A stretch of DNA of 64,000 nucleotides. Origin: Tanypteryx hageni. Lineage: Eukaryota > Arthropoda > Insecta > Odonata > Petaluridae. The notes beneath the pieces were generated by a model. That model made no database searches. It was not told the origin of the DNA and saw nothing but the letters and a program-made list of their open reading frames with translations. The position numbers and the translations under genes are program-made. This document shows, in pieces, positions 10,816 through 21,963 of this stretch. The stretch lies in assembly GCA_028673005.1 (NCBI GenBank), contig CM054114.1, positions 18,351,137-18,415,136 of the forward strand, written 5' to 3'. Numbering within the stretch: position 1 is the stretch's first letter; the number at the start of each line of letters is the position of its first letter.

Positions 10816-11378
10816 TGGTCAGAATTTTATATGATACCAAACCCAGGGTGGGTAAAAACTGTCCTTGAAGAGTCAGACAAAACAGTATAGTGGCCAAATT
10901 TAAAAGATTTAGCAGAAAGGAATGACATTCGGCAAAAATAGAGTTAAATAGGAAAAAATATGCGTTTTTGGATAAAAAAGCATATTTGGAAAAACATGAA
11001 AATAGGCAAAAAAAAAGACGTTCATGGCATTTTGCCTGAACTTCCAGGCTTGAGTAATTGCAATTTTGGGGTGTTTGCAATGTTTGTTGTGATGTTTAAT
11101 TCCTAATGAACCCATTGAATAGTGTGACTAATGCCATGGAACATTAGAAACCCGATAGCTGTCATACAATTTTGTTAATAACTAATAATAACAATCATGG
11201 CTAGAAATGATGCACGACCTGGTCCTACCTAAATGCTTTGTCAAGCTCAAATGCTTTTCCCTGAAAAATCTTCTAAAATATTGGGGTACGTCTTATAGTC
11301 TGATGCGTCTTATAGCCCAAAAAATATGGTATTTTACAACACTTTATTGAACCTCTCTCTCCCCACTTTTTCTTTTAG

Positions 11379-11566
11379 GGTATAGAAGATTATATGGGAG
11401 ACATGGACTTCAAATTGGCTGGAACGAAGAAAGGTGTCACTGCCATCCAGTTAGACGTTAAAATACCTGGTTTGCCACAAAAAATTGTAATGGAGTCAAT
11501 TCTGAAAGCTTCTGATGCTAAATCAAGAATAATCGACATTATGAATGAAGTTATAAGTAGGCCAAG
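11379..11566 (+). CDS. PNPT1: PNPT1 exon: RNase PH domain 2 catalytic aspartates
   Basis: Starts in phase 0 after 'tcttttag' with [19 protein letters not shown]. The two Asp residues of DYMGDMD correspond to the metal-binding catalytic aspartates of bacterial PNPase (DEDHLGDMD). The exon goes on through [15 protein letters not shown] to MNEVISRPR, the end of the RNase PH fold and the linker toward the KH domain. The donor is 'ccaag|gtatgt'. The last Arg codon is split 2+1 with the exon at 26124. Confidence 0.96.
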
Positions 11567-13615
11567 GTATGTTTATTTCGACAAAATGGCATTTTTACAG
11601 CTGCCATAGTGTATCAGTAAAATATTCACAATTATGAATCTATGAAAGTTGACTAACGTGCTTGTTACAACTTGCAATTAATTTGCAGTTAGAATTTACC
11701 AAATAGTGATAGTGGAAGAAAAGTGGCCAAGGAACTGAGGAGAATTCAGTCAGGTTCGAAGACTTTATAGTATGAGAGGGGGAGACAGGAAACAGGGCCT
11801 AAGAAAAAATTGCTAAGATTTTCTTAAATATATAGAAATCCATCACCATACATAAGTATACCTCTCATTGTGTTCTCATATGACATATGCACAAATTTTG
11901 TTTCATAAAATAACATGATTTCTAGTCTTAATTTCAAAATTTTATCAACTCTTTCATAGAACAGATTTTTGGGACTATGTATTTTCACTTGCTTTCGCTT
12001 CAAGAACAATCATTTAAAAAATTCTTATCTCAGATATCTCCAATAAGACAAGTATGCTTTAAATGCTTGTTCTTGAACTTTTTTCAGCCATAAGGCAAGC
12101 TTGATAGGTCCCTGTTGAATTAATACTTTCGCTTCAGTAAACCAATCTCAAAATAATGTGTTCTCTTTGTTCTACCATAACATTGGTAAGCATCATAAAA
12201 CAGAAGCAATTTTTCAGCAACAATGACAGTAAATAACATCAATTTAATTATGAAGTAATACTAGAATGCAAATGCCAATATTTATATTGTTGCCATTAAA
12301 TTTTGTTAATGTTAAGAACTTATTATACAAAGTCATTGAAGCATTGTTTACAGAAGCAGTATTAATCAATTTTATTCAATAAAAATTAACTACTATTTTA
12401 CTAAGATTTTGAATTTATTATTCAATATAAAAATTCTGCTGCAATGGTAACACAGTGTTGAAATGTCAGTGTTGTATCAGGGAGGTGCTAAACTCAAGCT
12501 ATGTCTGAAGGCAATAGCCCATGCAATAATTCTTCTCGATTTTCTTCCTTTTTCTGTTTTATCAGCTGATAATCATATTTTGTATTTTTGGTAATTTGTT
12601 TATTCAACATGAAGACTTTAAAAACCTTTTACCTTATACAGAAAAGTCCCCACATTTATAAATACTGAAACTGATACTTATAGCCTCTTGTTATGCCACT
12701 GGAACCGGAAGCTTCATGCTAAAACCTAACGTTTTTGATATATAAGTTGTTCCCAAAGTTAATTTACTTAAGTTACTTTATTTTAGTAAAAGTCTAAAAT
12801 AAAATGAATTTAAAAAATACATGTGACCCATGTCAAATATAGAGGGTATGTTCAGATCATGCATGGTGATTTTGCACAACGTGGAGCATTCATTTAACAA
12901 CAAAAAACAATCGTATTGGACAATATAGCTGTAAGCAGAGAGGCAGGCAAAATAAGGACAAGGTACAATTCATCTCAAAGATCGAGATACAGTTTGTCAT
13001 CAATTAATGTAATTAAAATATTCCTGAAAATAACGACGTAGAATGAAACAATGTTAAACGGATCAATATTTCCCATAAGAACTCATGTTATACAATGTAA
13101 TTGGTTCCAAAACCTTGGCTTAACAACCTCTCAAAACATGAAAATATCTTATATACTGCATTTTATGGAGCTTTATGAAAGGTATCACAAATCAATAAAA
13201 CCATACATTAACATAGAAATGACAAAATAAACAAATAGTATGACATAACTACATTTCAAGGTGCCCAAAATCGGAAAAGGCTACATTTCACGATAGTACC
13301 TCTAGTAACAAGAAAAAGGAACTACATAATTCCAATTCGGCAAAATTTAATCATACGAACGAAAAAGAAGAATGAGTTTTTACTAGAAAGCTTACAGAGA
13401 GCTCAAACACTTTTGTGAATGCAAGTTCATAAGTCGACATCGCTAAAAAAGAAATGCAACAAACAAATTATTTCTTACAGCAAAAATTGCAATATGTGCT
13501 TTTTATTTAGCATTTTAATCAAATAATAACTTAAAAAAGTGGCAATGAAAATTTTAAAGAACTTTAGACCTCTATTGATGTAACTTTGAATCGATGCAAA
13601 TCGGGGTGATGTAAA

Positions 13616-13652
<37 letters not shown>
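11567..13652. other. Intron segment without recognised genes; (TA)n microsatellite at 13613-13652
   Basis: About 2 kb of AT-rich intron. I see no coding or transposon ends. The minus-strand frame at 11824-12009 is short and unsupported. A (TA)n run of about 40 bases ends directly at the satellite array. Confidence 0.6.
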
Positions 13653-13654
<2 letters not shown>

Positions 13655-16600
13655 TTCTATATAGTCGTTCCTTACAGAGGAGGAGGATATAACATACTAG
13701 TAGTTGGTGCTTGCATACTGCAAGCATTTCATCTCACCTTGAAAAAATTCATTTTTCAGACAGGCATTTCATCATTACAAATATTCTTTTAATTCTAAAG
13801 ATTTCATCTTCGCAGGGTTTTTCGTTTTTCCCACATGTAAAAATAATAGTTTAAAACAATCCTCAAATGTTGCAATTTTAAAAATTTTACCTAATTTTAA
13901 AGCTGTAGCACTTCTATAAGAAAAATAATATTTTTCTAATTGTTTAAATTTAAATAATTTATAACGGCCGCCGAAATTCATATATTGTAAAATTGAAATG
14001 TTTATTTGTGCAAGTTTACTACTCTGTAAATAATTTGAAAATTTCAGCTTCCTAGCTCATCCCTTAGTACCTAAACAGTTATCTATTTGTTTAAACTTTA
14101 AGAATTTTTAACTGCCAAACAAATTAAAATATCAAAATTTGTATTATCCCAATTTCGTTTTTTTTAAGAATTCTACTTACAAAAAAATTTCAACTCCGTA
14201 GCACATGCGGAAATACATAAACCATGAAAATTTGTTTAAACAATTATGAATTTGTAGCGGCCGCATTGTTGCAATTTTTCAAGATTTTCGTTTTTTCTTG
14301 TCGGTTATGCACAAAGTCCTACCTAAGGAAAAAATTTTGAATCTTTAGCTCATCTGGAAGTGCCTAAACATTAGTATCCTCCTATATGTTATATATCATT
14401 CTATATAGACGTTCCTTACAGAGGAGGAGGAGGATATAACATACTAGTAGAAGGTGCTTGCATACTGCAAGCATTTATCTCACCTTGAAAAAACATTAAT
14501 TTTTCAGACAGATATTTCATCAATACAAATATTCTATTAATTCTAAAGATTTCACCTCCGCAGTAAAAATAATAATTTAAAAAAATCCCTAAATGTTGCA
14601 ATTTGAAACATTTTACACTTTCTCCATTATGAGGTACTAATGCTACACATTTCAGCCAAATTTTAAAGTTGTATCACTTCTAGAAGTAAAATAATATTTT
14701 TCTAATTGTTTAAAATTTAAACATTTTTAACGGTTGCCGCAATATATATATGAAGTGATTGAAATGTTTATTTGTGCAAATGCACTGTTTTGTAAATAAT
14801 TTGAAAATTGCAGCTTCCTAGCTCATCCCGTAGTACCTAAAAAATTATTAAACTTTGTTGTTCAAATGGGGTTAAAACCACCACTAAAATTTACAATTTT
14901 AAAATTTTCGATTTTTATAGTTGGTTATGAGAAAAGTTGTATAATCTTGCAAAATTTCAGCTTCCTAAACTTATTAGATTGGTCTACACACTGGATTGCG
15001 TTTTCCCATGCTAACTTATGGGAGATATTCCGGGGTCTCTGGAGTCGAACCCAAGAAACAGTAAGCAAAAGTGACAACAATTCCTAATAGATATTGCGGC
15101 CATCTAGCAACACTGAATATTTCATTTTTCTAGCTTACCGGCAACTGCCCATAATTAATTTACAGAAATGGCGCAATGCTTTTCTTATGGGAAAAAACGC
15201 AACTTTCAGAATTTCTGGAGTCGAACTCATGTCACTTAGGTAAAAAATCTCATTTTATCTGTAGGTTTCTTCATCATATCTACAAAAACTGAAACTTTCA
15301 GCTCTCTAGCTTATGTAGTTTGGGCTGGACATTAGTATACTCCTATCATTATATATCGACGACTCTTACAGAGGAGGATATAACATACTAGTAGTTGGTG
15401 CTTGCATACTGCAAGCATTTCATCTCACCTTGAAAAAATTCATTTTTCAGACAGGCATTTCATCATTACAAATATTCTTTTAATTCTAAAGATTTCATCT
15501 TCGCAGTGTTTTTCGTTTTTCCCACATGTAAAAATAATAGTTTAAAACAATCCTCAAATGTTGCAATTTTAAAAATTTTACACTTTCTTCATTATGGGAT
15601 ACTAATGCTACACATTTTAGCCAAATTTTAAAGTTGTAGCACTTATAGAAGTAAAATAATATTTTTCTAATAGTTTAAATTTAAATAATTTTTAACGGCC
15701 GCCGAAATTCATATATGGTAAAATTGAAATATTTATTTGTGCAAGTTTACTACTCTGTAAATAATTTGAAAATTTCAGCTTTCTAGCTCATCCAATAGTA
15801 CCTAAACAGCTATCTATTTGTTTAAACTTTAAGAATTTTTAACTGCCAAACAAATTAAAATATAAAAATTTGTATAATCCCTATTTCGTTTTTTCGAGAA
15901 TTCTACTTATAAAAAAAATTTCAACTCCGTGGCACATTCGGAAATATATAAACCTTTAAAATTTGTTTAAACAATTGCAAATTTTTAGCGGCCGCATTGT
16001 TGCACTTTTTCAAGATTTTCGTTTTTTCTAGTCGGTTTTGCACAAAATCCTACCTAATAAAAAAATTTCGAATCTCCAGCACATCTGGAAGTGCCTAAAC
16101 ATTAGTATCCTCCTATCATTATATATCGACGACTCTTACAGAGGAGGATATAACATACTAGTAGTTGGTGCTTGCATACTGCAAGTATTTCATCTCACAT
16201 TAAAAGAACATTCATGTTTCAGACAGAAATTTCAACATTACAAATAGTCTTTTAATTCTAAAGATTTCATTTCTGCAGCGATTTTCGTTTTTCCCACATG
16301 TAAGAATAATAGTTTAAAACTATCTCCAAATGTCGCAATTTTAAAAATTTTACACTTTCTTCATTATAAGGTCCTAATGCTACACATTTTAGCCAAATTT
16401 TAAAGTTGTAGCACTTCTAGAAAGAAAATAATATTTTTCTAATTGTTTAAATTTAAATAATTTTTAACGGCCGCCGCAATATATATATGGTAAAATTGAA
16501 ATGTTTATATGTGCAAATTCACTACTCTGTAAATAATTTGAAAATTGCAGCTTCCTAGCTCATCCCGTAGTAAATAAAAAATTATTAAAATTTAATGTTC

Positions 16601-19600
16601 GAATAGGGTTAAAACAACCCCTAAAATTTACAATTTTAAAATTTTCGATTTTTATAGTTGGTTATGAGAAAAGTTGTATAATCTTGCAAAATTTCAGCTT
16701 CCTAAACTTATTAGATTGATCTACACACTGGATTGCGTTTTCCCATGCTAACTTATGGGAGATATTCCGGGGTCTCTGGAGTCGAACCCAAGAAACAGTA
16801 AGCAAAAGTGACAACAATTCCCAATAGATATTGCGGCCATCTAGCAACACTGAATATTTCATTTTTCTAGCTTACCGGCAACTGCCCATAATTAATTTAC
16901 AAAAATTGCGCAATGCTTTTCTTATGTGAAAAAACGCAACTTTCGGAATTTCTGGAGTCGAACTCATGTCACTTAGGTAAGAAGTCTCATTTTATCTGTG
17001 GGTTTCTCCAAAATATCTACAAAAACTAAAACTTTCAGCTCTCTAGCTCTTGTAGTTTGGGCTGGACATTAGTATCCTCCTATCATTATATATCGACGAC
17101 TCTTACAGAGGAGGATATAACATACTAGTAGTTGGTGCTTGCATACTGCAAGCATTTCATCTCACATTAAAAGAACATTCATGTTTCAGACAGAAATTTC
17201 AACATTACAAATAGTCTTTTAATTCTAAAGATTTCATTTCTGCAGCGATTTTCGTTTTTCCCACATGTAAGAATAATAGTTTAAAACTATCTCCAAATGT
17301 CGCAATTTTAAAAATTTTACACTTTCTTCATTATAAGGTCCTAATGCTACACATTTTAGCCAAATTTTAAAGTTGTAGCACTTCTAGAAATAAAATAATA
17401 TTTTTCTAATTGTTTAAATTTAAATAATTTTTAACGGCCGCCGCAATATATATATGAAGTGATTGAAATGTTTATTTGTGCAAATGCACTGTTTTGTAAA
17501 TAATTTGAAAATTGCAGCTTCCTAGCTCATCCCGTAGTACCTAAAAAATTATTAAAATTTAATGTTCGAATAGGGTTAAAACAACCCCTAAAATTTACAA
17601 TTTTAAAATTTTCGATTTTTATAGTTGGTTATGAGAAAAGTTGTATAATCTTGCAATATTTCAGCTTCCTAAACTTATTAGATTGGTCTACACACTGGAT
17701 TGCGTTTTCCCATGCTAACTTATGGGAGATATTCCGGGGTCTCTGGAGTCGAACCCAAGAAACAGTAAGCAAAAGTGACAACAATTCCTAATAGATATTG
17801 CGGCCATCTAGCAACACTGAATATTTCATTTTTCTAGCTTACCGGCAACTGCCCATAATTAATTTACAAAAATTGCGCAATGCTTTTCTTATGTGAAAAA
17901 ACGCAACTTTCGGAATTTCTGGAGTCAAACTCATGTCACTTAGGTAAGAAGTCTCATTTTATCTGTGGGTTTCTCCAAAATATCTACAAAAACTAAAACT
18001 TTCAGCTCTCTAGCTCTTGTAGTTTGGGCTGGACATTAGTATCCTCCTATATGTTATATATATCCTCCTCTGTAAGAGTCGTCGATATATAATGATATAT
18101 AATAGAAGATAGTAGTTGGTGCTTGCATACTGCAAGCATTTCATCTCACCTTGAAAAAACATTCATTTTTCAGACAGACATTTCATCATTACAAATATTC
18201 TTTTAATTCTAAAGATTTCAACTCCGCAGCGATTTTCGTTTTTCCCAAATGTAAAAACAATAGTTTAAAAAAATCCCCAAATGTCGCAATTTTAAAAATT
18301 TTACACTTTCTTCATTGTAAGGTTCTAATGCTACACAATCTAGCCTAATTTTAAAGTTGTAGCACTTCTAGAAATAAAATAATATTTTTCTAATTGTTTA
18401 AATTTAAATAATTTTTAACGGCCGCCGCAATACATATATGGTAAAATTGAAATGTTTATTTGTGTAAATTTACTATACTGTAAATAATTTGAAAATTTCA
18501 GCTTCCTAGCTCATCCCATAGTACCTAAACAGCTATCTATTTGTTTAAACTTTAAGAAAATTTTAACTGCCAAACAAATTAAAATATAAAAATTTGTATA
18601 ATCCCTATTTCGTTTTTTTAAGAATTCTACTTATAAAAAAAATTCAGCTCCTTAGCACAGGCGAAAATATATAAACCTTGAAAATTTGTTTAAACAATTG
18701 CGAATTTTTAGCGGCCGCATTGTTGCACTTTTTCAAGATTTTCGTTTTTTCCAGTCGGTTTTGCACAAAATTCTACCTATGGAAAACATTTCGAATCTCC
18801 AGCTTATCTGGAAGTGCCTAAACATTAGTATCCTCCTGTTATATGTTATCATTATATATCGACGACTCTTACAGAGGAGGATATAACATACTAGTAGTTG
18901 GTGCTTGCATACTGCAAGCATTTCATCTCACCTTGAAAAAACATTCATTTTTCAGACAGACATTTCATCATTACAAATATTCTTTTAATTCTAAAGATTT
19001 CACCTCCGCAGCGATTTTCGTTTTTCCCACATGTAAAAATAATAGTTTAAAACAATCCCCAAATGTTGCAATTTTAAAAATTTTACACTTTCTTCATTAT
19101 AAGGTTCTAATGCTACACATTTTAGCCTAATTTTAAAGCTGTAGCACTTCTATAAGAAAAATAATATTTTTCTAATTGTTTAAATTTAAATAATTTATAA
19201 CGGCCGCCGAAATTCATATATTGTAAAATTGAAATGTTTATTTGTGCAAGTTTACTACTCTGTAAATAATTTGAAAATTTCAGCTTCCTAGCTCATCCCT
19301 TAGTACCTAAACAGTTATCTATTTGTTTAAACTTTAAGAATTTTTAACTGCCAAACAAATTAAAATATCAAAATTTGTATAATCCCTATTTCGTTTTTTT
19401 AAGAATTCTACTTACAAAAAAAATTTCAACTCCGTAGCACATGCGGAAATACATAAACCATGAAAATTTGTTTAAACAATTATGAATTTGTAGCGGCCGC
19501 ATTTTTGCACTTTTTTAAGATTTTCGTTTTTTCTAGTCGGTTTTGCACAAAAACATACCTAAGAAAAAAATTTCAAATCTCCAGCACATCTGGAAGTGCC

Positions 19601-19676
19601 TAAACATTAGTATCTTCCTATATGTATGTTATATCCTCCTCCTCCTCTGTAAGAAACGTCTATATATAATGATATA
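13653..19676. repeat. Tandem array of two alternating unit types (A B A B B A A), bounded by inverted repeats
   Basis: Seven units begin at about 13671, 14415, 15364, 16134, 17102, 18070 and 18868, with lengths of roughly 744, 949, 770, 968, 968, 798 and 770. All share the first ~450 bases ('ggatataacatactagtag', then 'ttctaaagatttca' and 'ttaacggccgcc'). Type A ends with 'actgccaaacaaattaaaat' and a NotI-like 'gcggccgc'. Type B ends with 'ggtctctggagtcgaac'. The junction motif 'cgactcttacagaggagga' is inverted at about 18060. The outer borders (13653-13700 and 19622-19676) are inverted copies of each other. Small ORFs inside repeat from unit to unit and look like chance frames. The class is unknown. 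Confidence 0.85.
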
Positions 19677-19679
19677 TAT

Positions 19680-20275
19680 GGACGACTTCAGGTTGGCGAG
19701 GCCCTGGGGATGTAGAAGCGACACACGTAAAAGAACACTAAAACAACACAGAAACATCACAAATGTAGAAGCTTTCGAAGTTATTCCTTCATCAGCTACA
19801 GAGAGAGAACTGATGCCAGTGACACTGGGTGGAGGCATGAGGGTGGAAGGGTAGTGCAGAAAGGTCGAGGATTGGAGGATACGGAGGGGGTTGGGAGAAG
19901 ATAGAAAGGGAGTGAAAAGCTATTGAAGGTTGAGGCCAGGGGGAGTGAAGGAGTTTAGGAGATGGATATGCGAATGCTCCCACTGATGGAGTTGTGGAGC
20001 CGAAGCATTGTCGGGGAGAGCGCGAATGACTCTCACTGTGAAGCAGTTGTTAAACTTTAAATTATGTTGGTTCGCATGAACGGCCACCGCAACAGCATCA
20101 TTCTCAAACGACTGCTGCTGGTGGATGGACAAACCGAAGCTAATAGGTGCTTATGCTGGAAGTGGAACATGCCTAAAAACCGAGATCATATTAATACAAG
20201 TCTGGAAAGGTGTACTGCATGTTGGAGTGCTCAGAATTTTCAAATGCCTTCTTTGAGAGACAAATTTTAATAAAA
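19680..20275. repeat. Unassigned, less AT-rich sequence; possible Penelope-like remnant
   Basis: Composition changes abruptly at the array border. On the minus strand near 19806-19770 the sequence reads CTGATGA, a short weak hairpin, then GAAA, reminiscent of the hammerhead cores of Penelope-like elements. A minus-strand frame at 20132-19920 is open for 70 codons, but I recognise nothing in it. I keep this as an unassigned repeat. Confidence 0.3.
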
Positions 20276-20280
20276 CTCCC

Positions 20281-20795
20281 CAATACCAAATTTCATCGAA
20301 TACATTATGCGGTTCCCAAGTTGAAACAGGTACATCGTAAGCTACATATAGTTCTTCATGTAAAGTGGTCGTAATTATCGTCCGATTTTAACGAAAATTG
20401 GACTCTTGACCAATTTTAGTAAAACTTTCCAATACAAAATTTTATTAAAATACATCCAGTGGTTCCCGAGTTGAAACAGAAGTACATTGTAAGCTACATG
20501 TAGTTCTTCATGTAAAGTGGTCATAATTATCGTCTGATTTTAACCAAAATTGGGATCGATCAACCAATTTTAGTAAGACTTTCCAATACCAAATTTTATC
20601 AAAATACGTCCAGCGGTTCCCGAGTTGAAATAGAAGTACATTGTAAGCTACATGCAGTTCTTCATGTAAAGTGGTCGTTATTATCGTCCGATTTTAACCA
20701 AAATTGGAATCGGTCAACAAATTTTAGTAAAACTCCGCAATACAAAATTCCATTAAAATATGTCCAGCGGTTCCCGAGTTGTAAAATTTTTAATT
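20281..20795. repeat. ~152-bp tandem repeat, about 3.4 copies, with an outlying partial copy near 21025-21095
   Basis: Unit starts ('caatac.aaatt') lie at 20281, 20430, 20584 and 20738. Each unit holds 'cagcggttcccgagttga', 'gttcttcatgtaaagtgg' and 'ccgattttaac.aaaattgg'. A partial copy near 21025-21095 is followed by 'ggacagacagaaacgacc'. A similar phrase occurs in the 3' part of the piggyBac at 23785-23825 ('atatccagtagttcaggag'). Confidence 0.8.
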
Positions 20796-21119
20796 AATAT
20801 TTTTTGAAATGAACAAAAGAACATCGAAAATAGTATAATTATGTAAATACACTAATTTCCTTTTCTTTAAATTAATCGTAAGCCTTGTTTTACAGGAAAA
20901 TTTATTTGACAAAAAATGCATATTTAATTATTTTATTTAACTTTTGTTCTCAATATTTTTCTCTCAGATGAGTATTTGACGAGATTATTGCAAAGTATGT
21001 TGTAAAATATGTATGGAATCGTTCGACAAATTTTAGTAAAACTCCCAAATTCCAAATTTTATCAAAGTACGTCTAGCGGTTCCCAAGTTTAAACATGCGG
21101 ACAGACAGAAACGACCTCC

Positions 21120-21703
21120 CCTATATGCGTTTACTTTGTGCAAAGAATGCATAATAACCAGAACTGAGAACCGGGATCAGATTAATATAACCGAAACCGA
21201 GAACCGGAACCGGGAAAAAAGTGGAACTGTCCCATCCCTAATTGTAATACATGAAAAATGATCTACAAAAATTATCACTAATGTTTTTATTGAATTTATC
21301 ATTGTTATATTATAGAATTGCGCCAGCTTTGCATTCTTTTGTTTTTTTAGTATAAAAGACATAATCCTGTTATTCCCCAAACAATTTATTAATTAATGCT
21401 TTTTATTTGAACGTTTTATCACTGATAGTTCAAGAAATACAAGATATTTTCTGATCGAATGCAAGAAAACTTGAAATGGCCAAAATGAAATCCATCAACG
21501 AGAGTCTACTAAGGGACATTTAACTCTGGCATTTAAAGGTTAAACTGTGCTGTTTTAATTTTGTTTTTAATTTTGAGAACACCACATTATATCAATAGTA
21601 GAGGATTGCTTGGTATGGTGAAGTATGATGGGAATCTCCTGAGCCCCATTTTTGCTACAGTAGCCATTAAGGCATACCTTGGATCTTGAAAGCCAAGGCC
21701 TTA
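21120..21703. other. Intron segment, nothing recognised
   Basis: AT-rich, with no supported coding. The minus-strand frame at 21177-21380 is short and without known motifs. It ends at the TTAA (21704-21707) used by the piggyBac insertion. Confidence 0.5.
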
Positions 21704-21723
21704 TTAACACTTTGTGGTCCGCT

Positions 21724-21783
21724 CACGTATTAGTACGTGTTTTTGTCACCAGTATCAGGTGGCCGCTCACGTATTAATACGTG
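21724..21783. promoter_or_regulatory. Two subterminal palindromes of piggyBac P2
   Basis: CACGTATTAGTACGTG (21724-21739) and CACGTATTAATACGTG (21768-21783) lie 28 bases apart, each after 'gctc' or 'cgctc'. The second is a perfect 16-bp palindrome and the first differs at one position. A role as transposase-binding or promoter sites is inference. Confidence 0.6.
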
Positions 21784-21963
21784 TTCATCTAGTCTCCGAT
21801 TTTTCACGCCACGGTGGATTTATTTGGAACTATTAGGAGCTATTGCTTTGATCGTATTCAGTCTAGAAGCTTTACACATTGTTTTGGTGAAAGTGTAAGG
21901 TGTTTTATGAGAGATATTACAGTTTTTTTAACCTGTGACAGTTATTGTTACCATTACGCAATC

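Larger units (their letters stand above)
9274..11053 (-). mobile_element. hAT element (CGGBP1-like clade) with 8-bp target duplication
   Basis: Flanks GTAATTAC (9266-9273) and GTAATTGC (11054-11061) form a one-mismatch 8-bp duplication. The terminal repeats, read inward, are TAGAGCCCGGAAGTTCAGG and TCAAGCCTGGAAGTTCAGG. The interior carries a broken minus-strand transposase and a nested hAT MITE at 10347-10629. The element occupies most of the PNPT1 intron 9172-11378. Confidence 0.85.

Noticed and set aside
14416..19130. Short frames repeated through the satellite array
   Set aside because: They recur because the DNA repeats. They break in other units and show no conserved protein features.
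21814..21963. 50-residue N-terminal extension of the piggyBac ORF
   Set aside because: It begins at GTG and overlaps the subterminal region. The related P1 protein starts near the acidic LSDVPS motif, so the ATG at 21964 is preferred.
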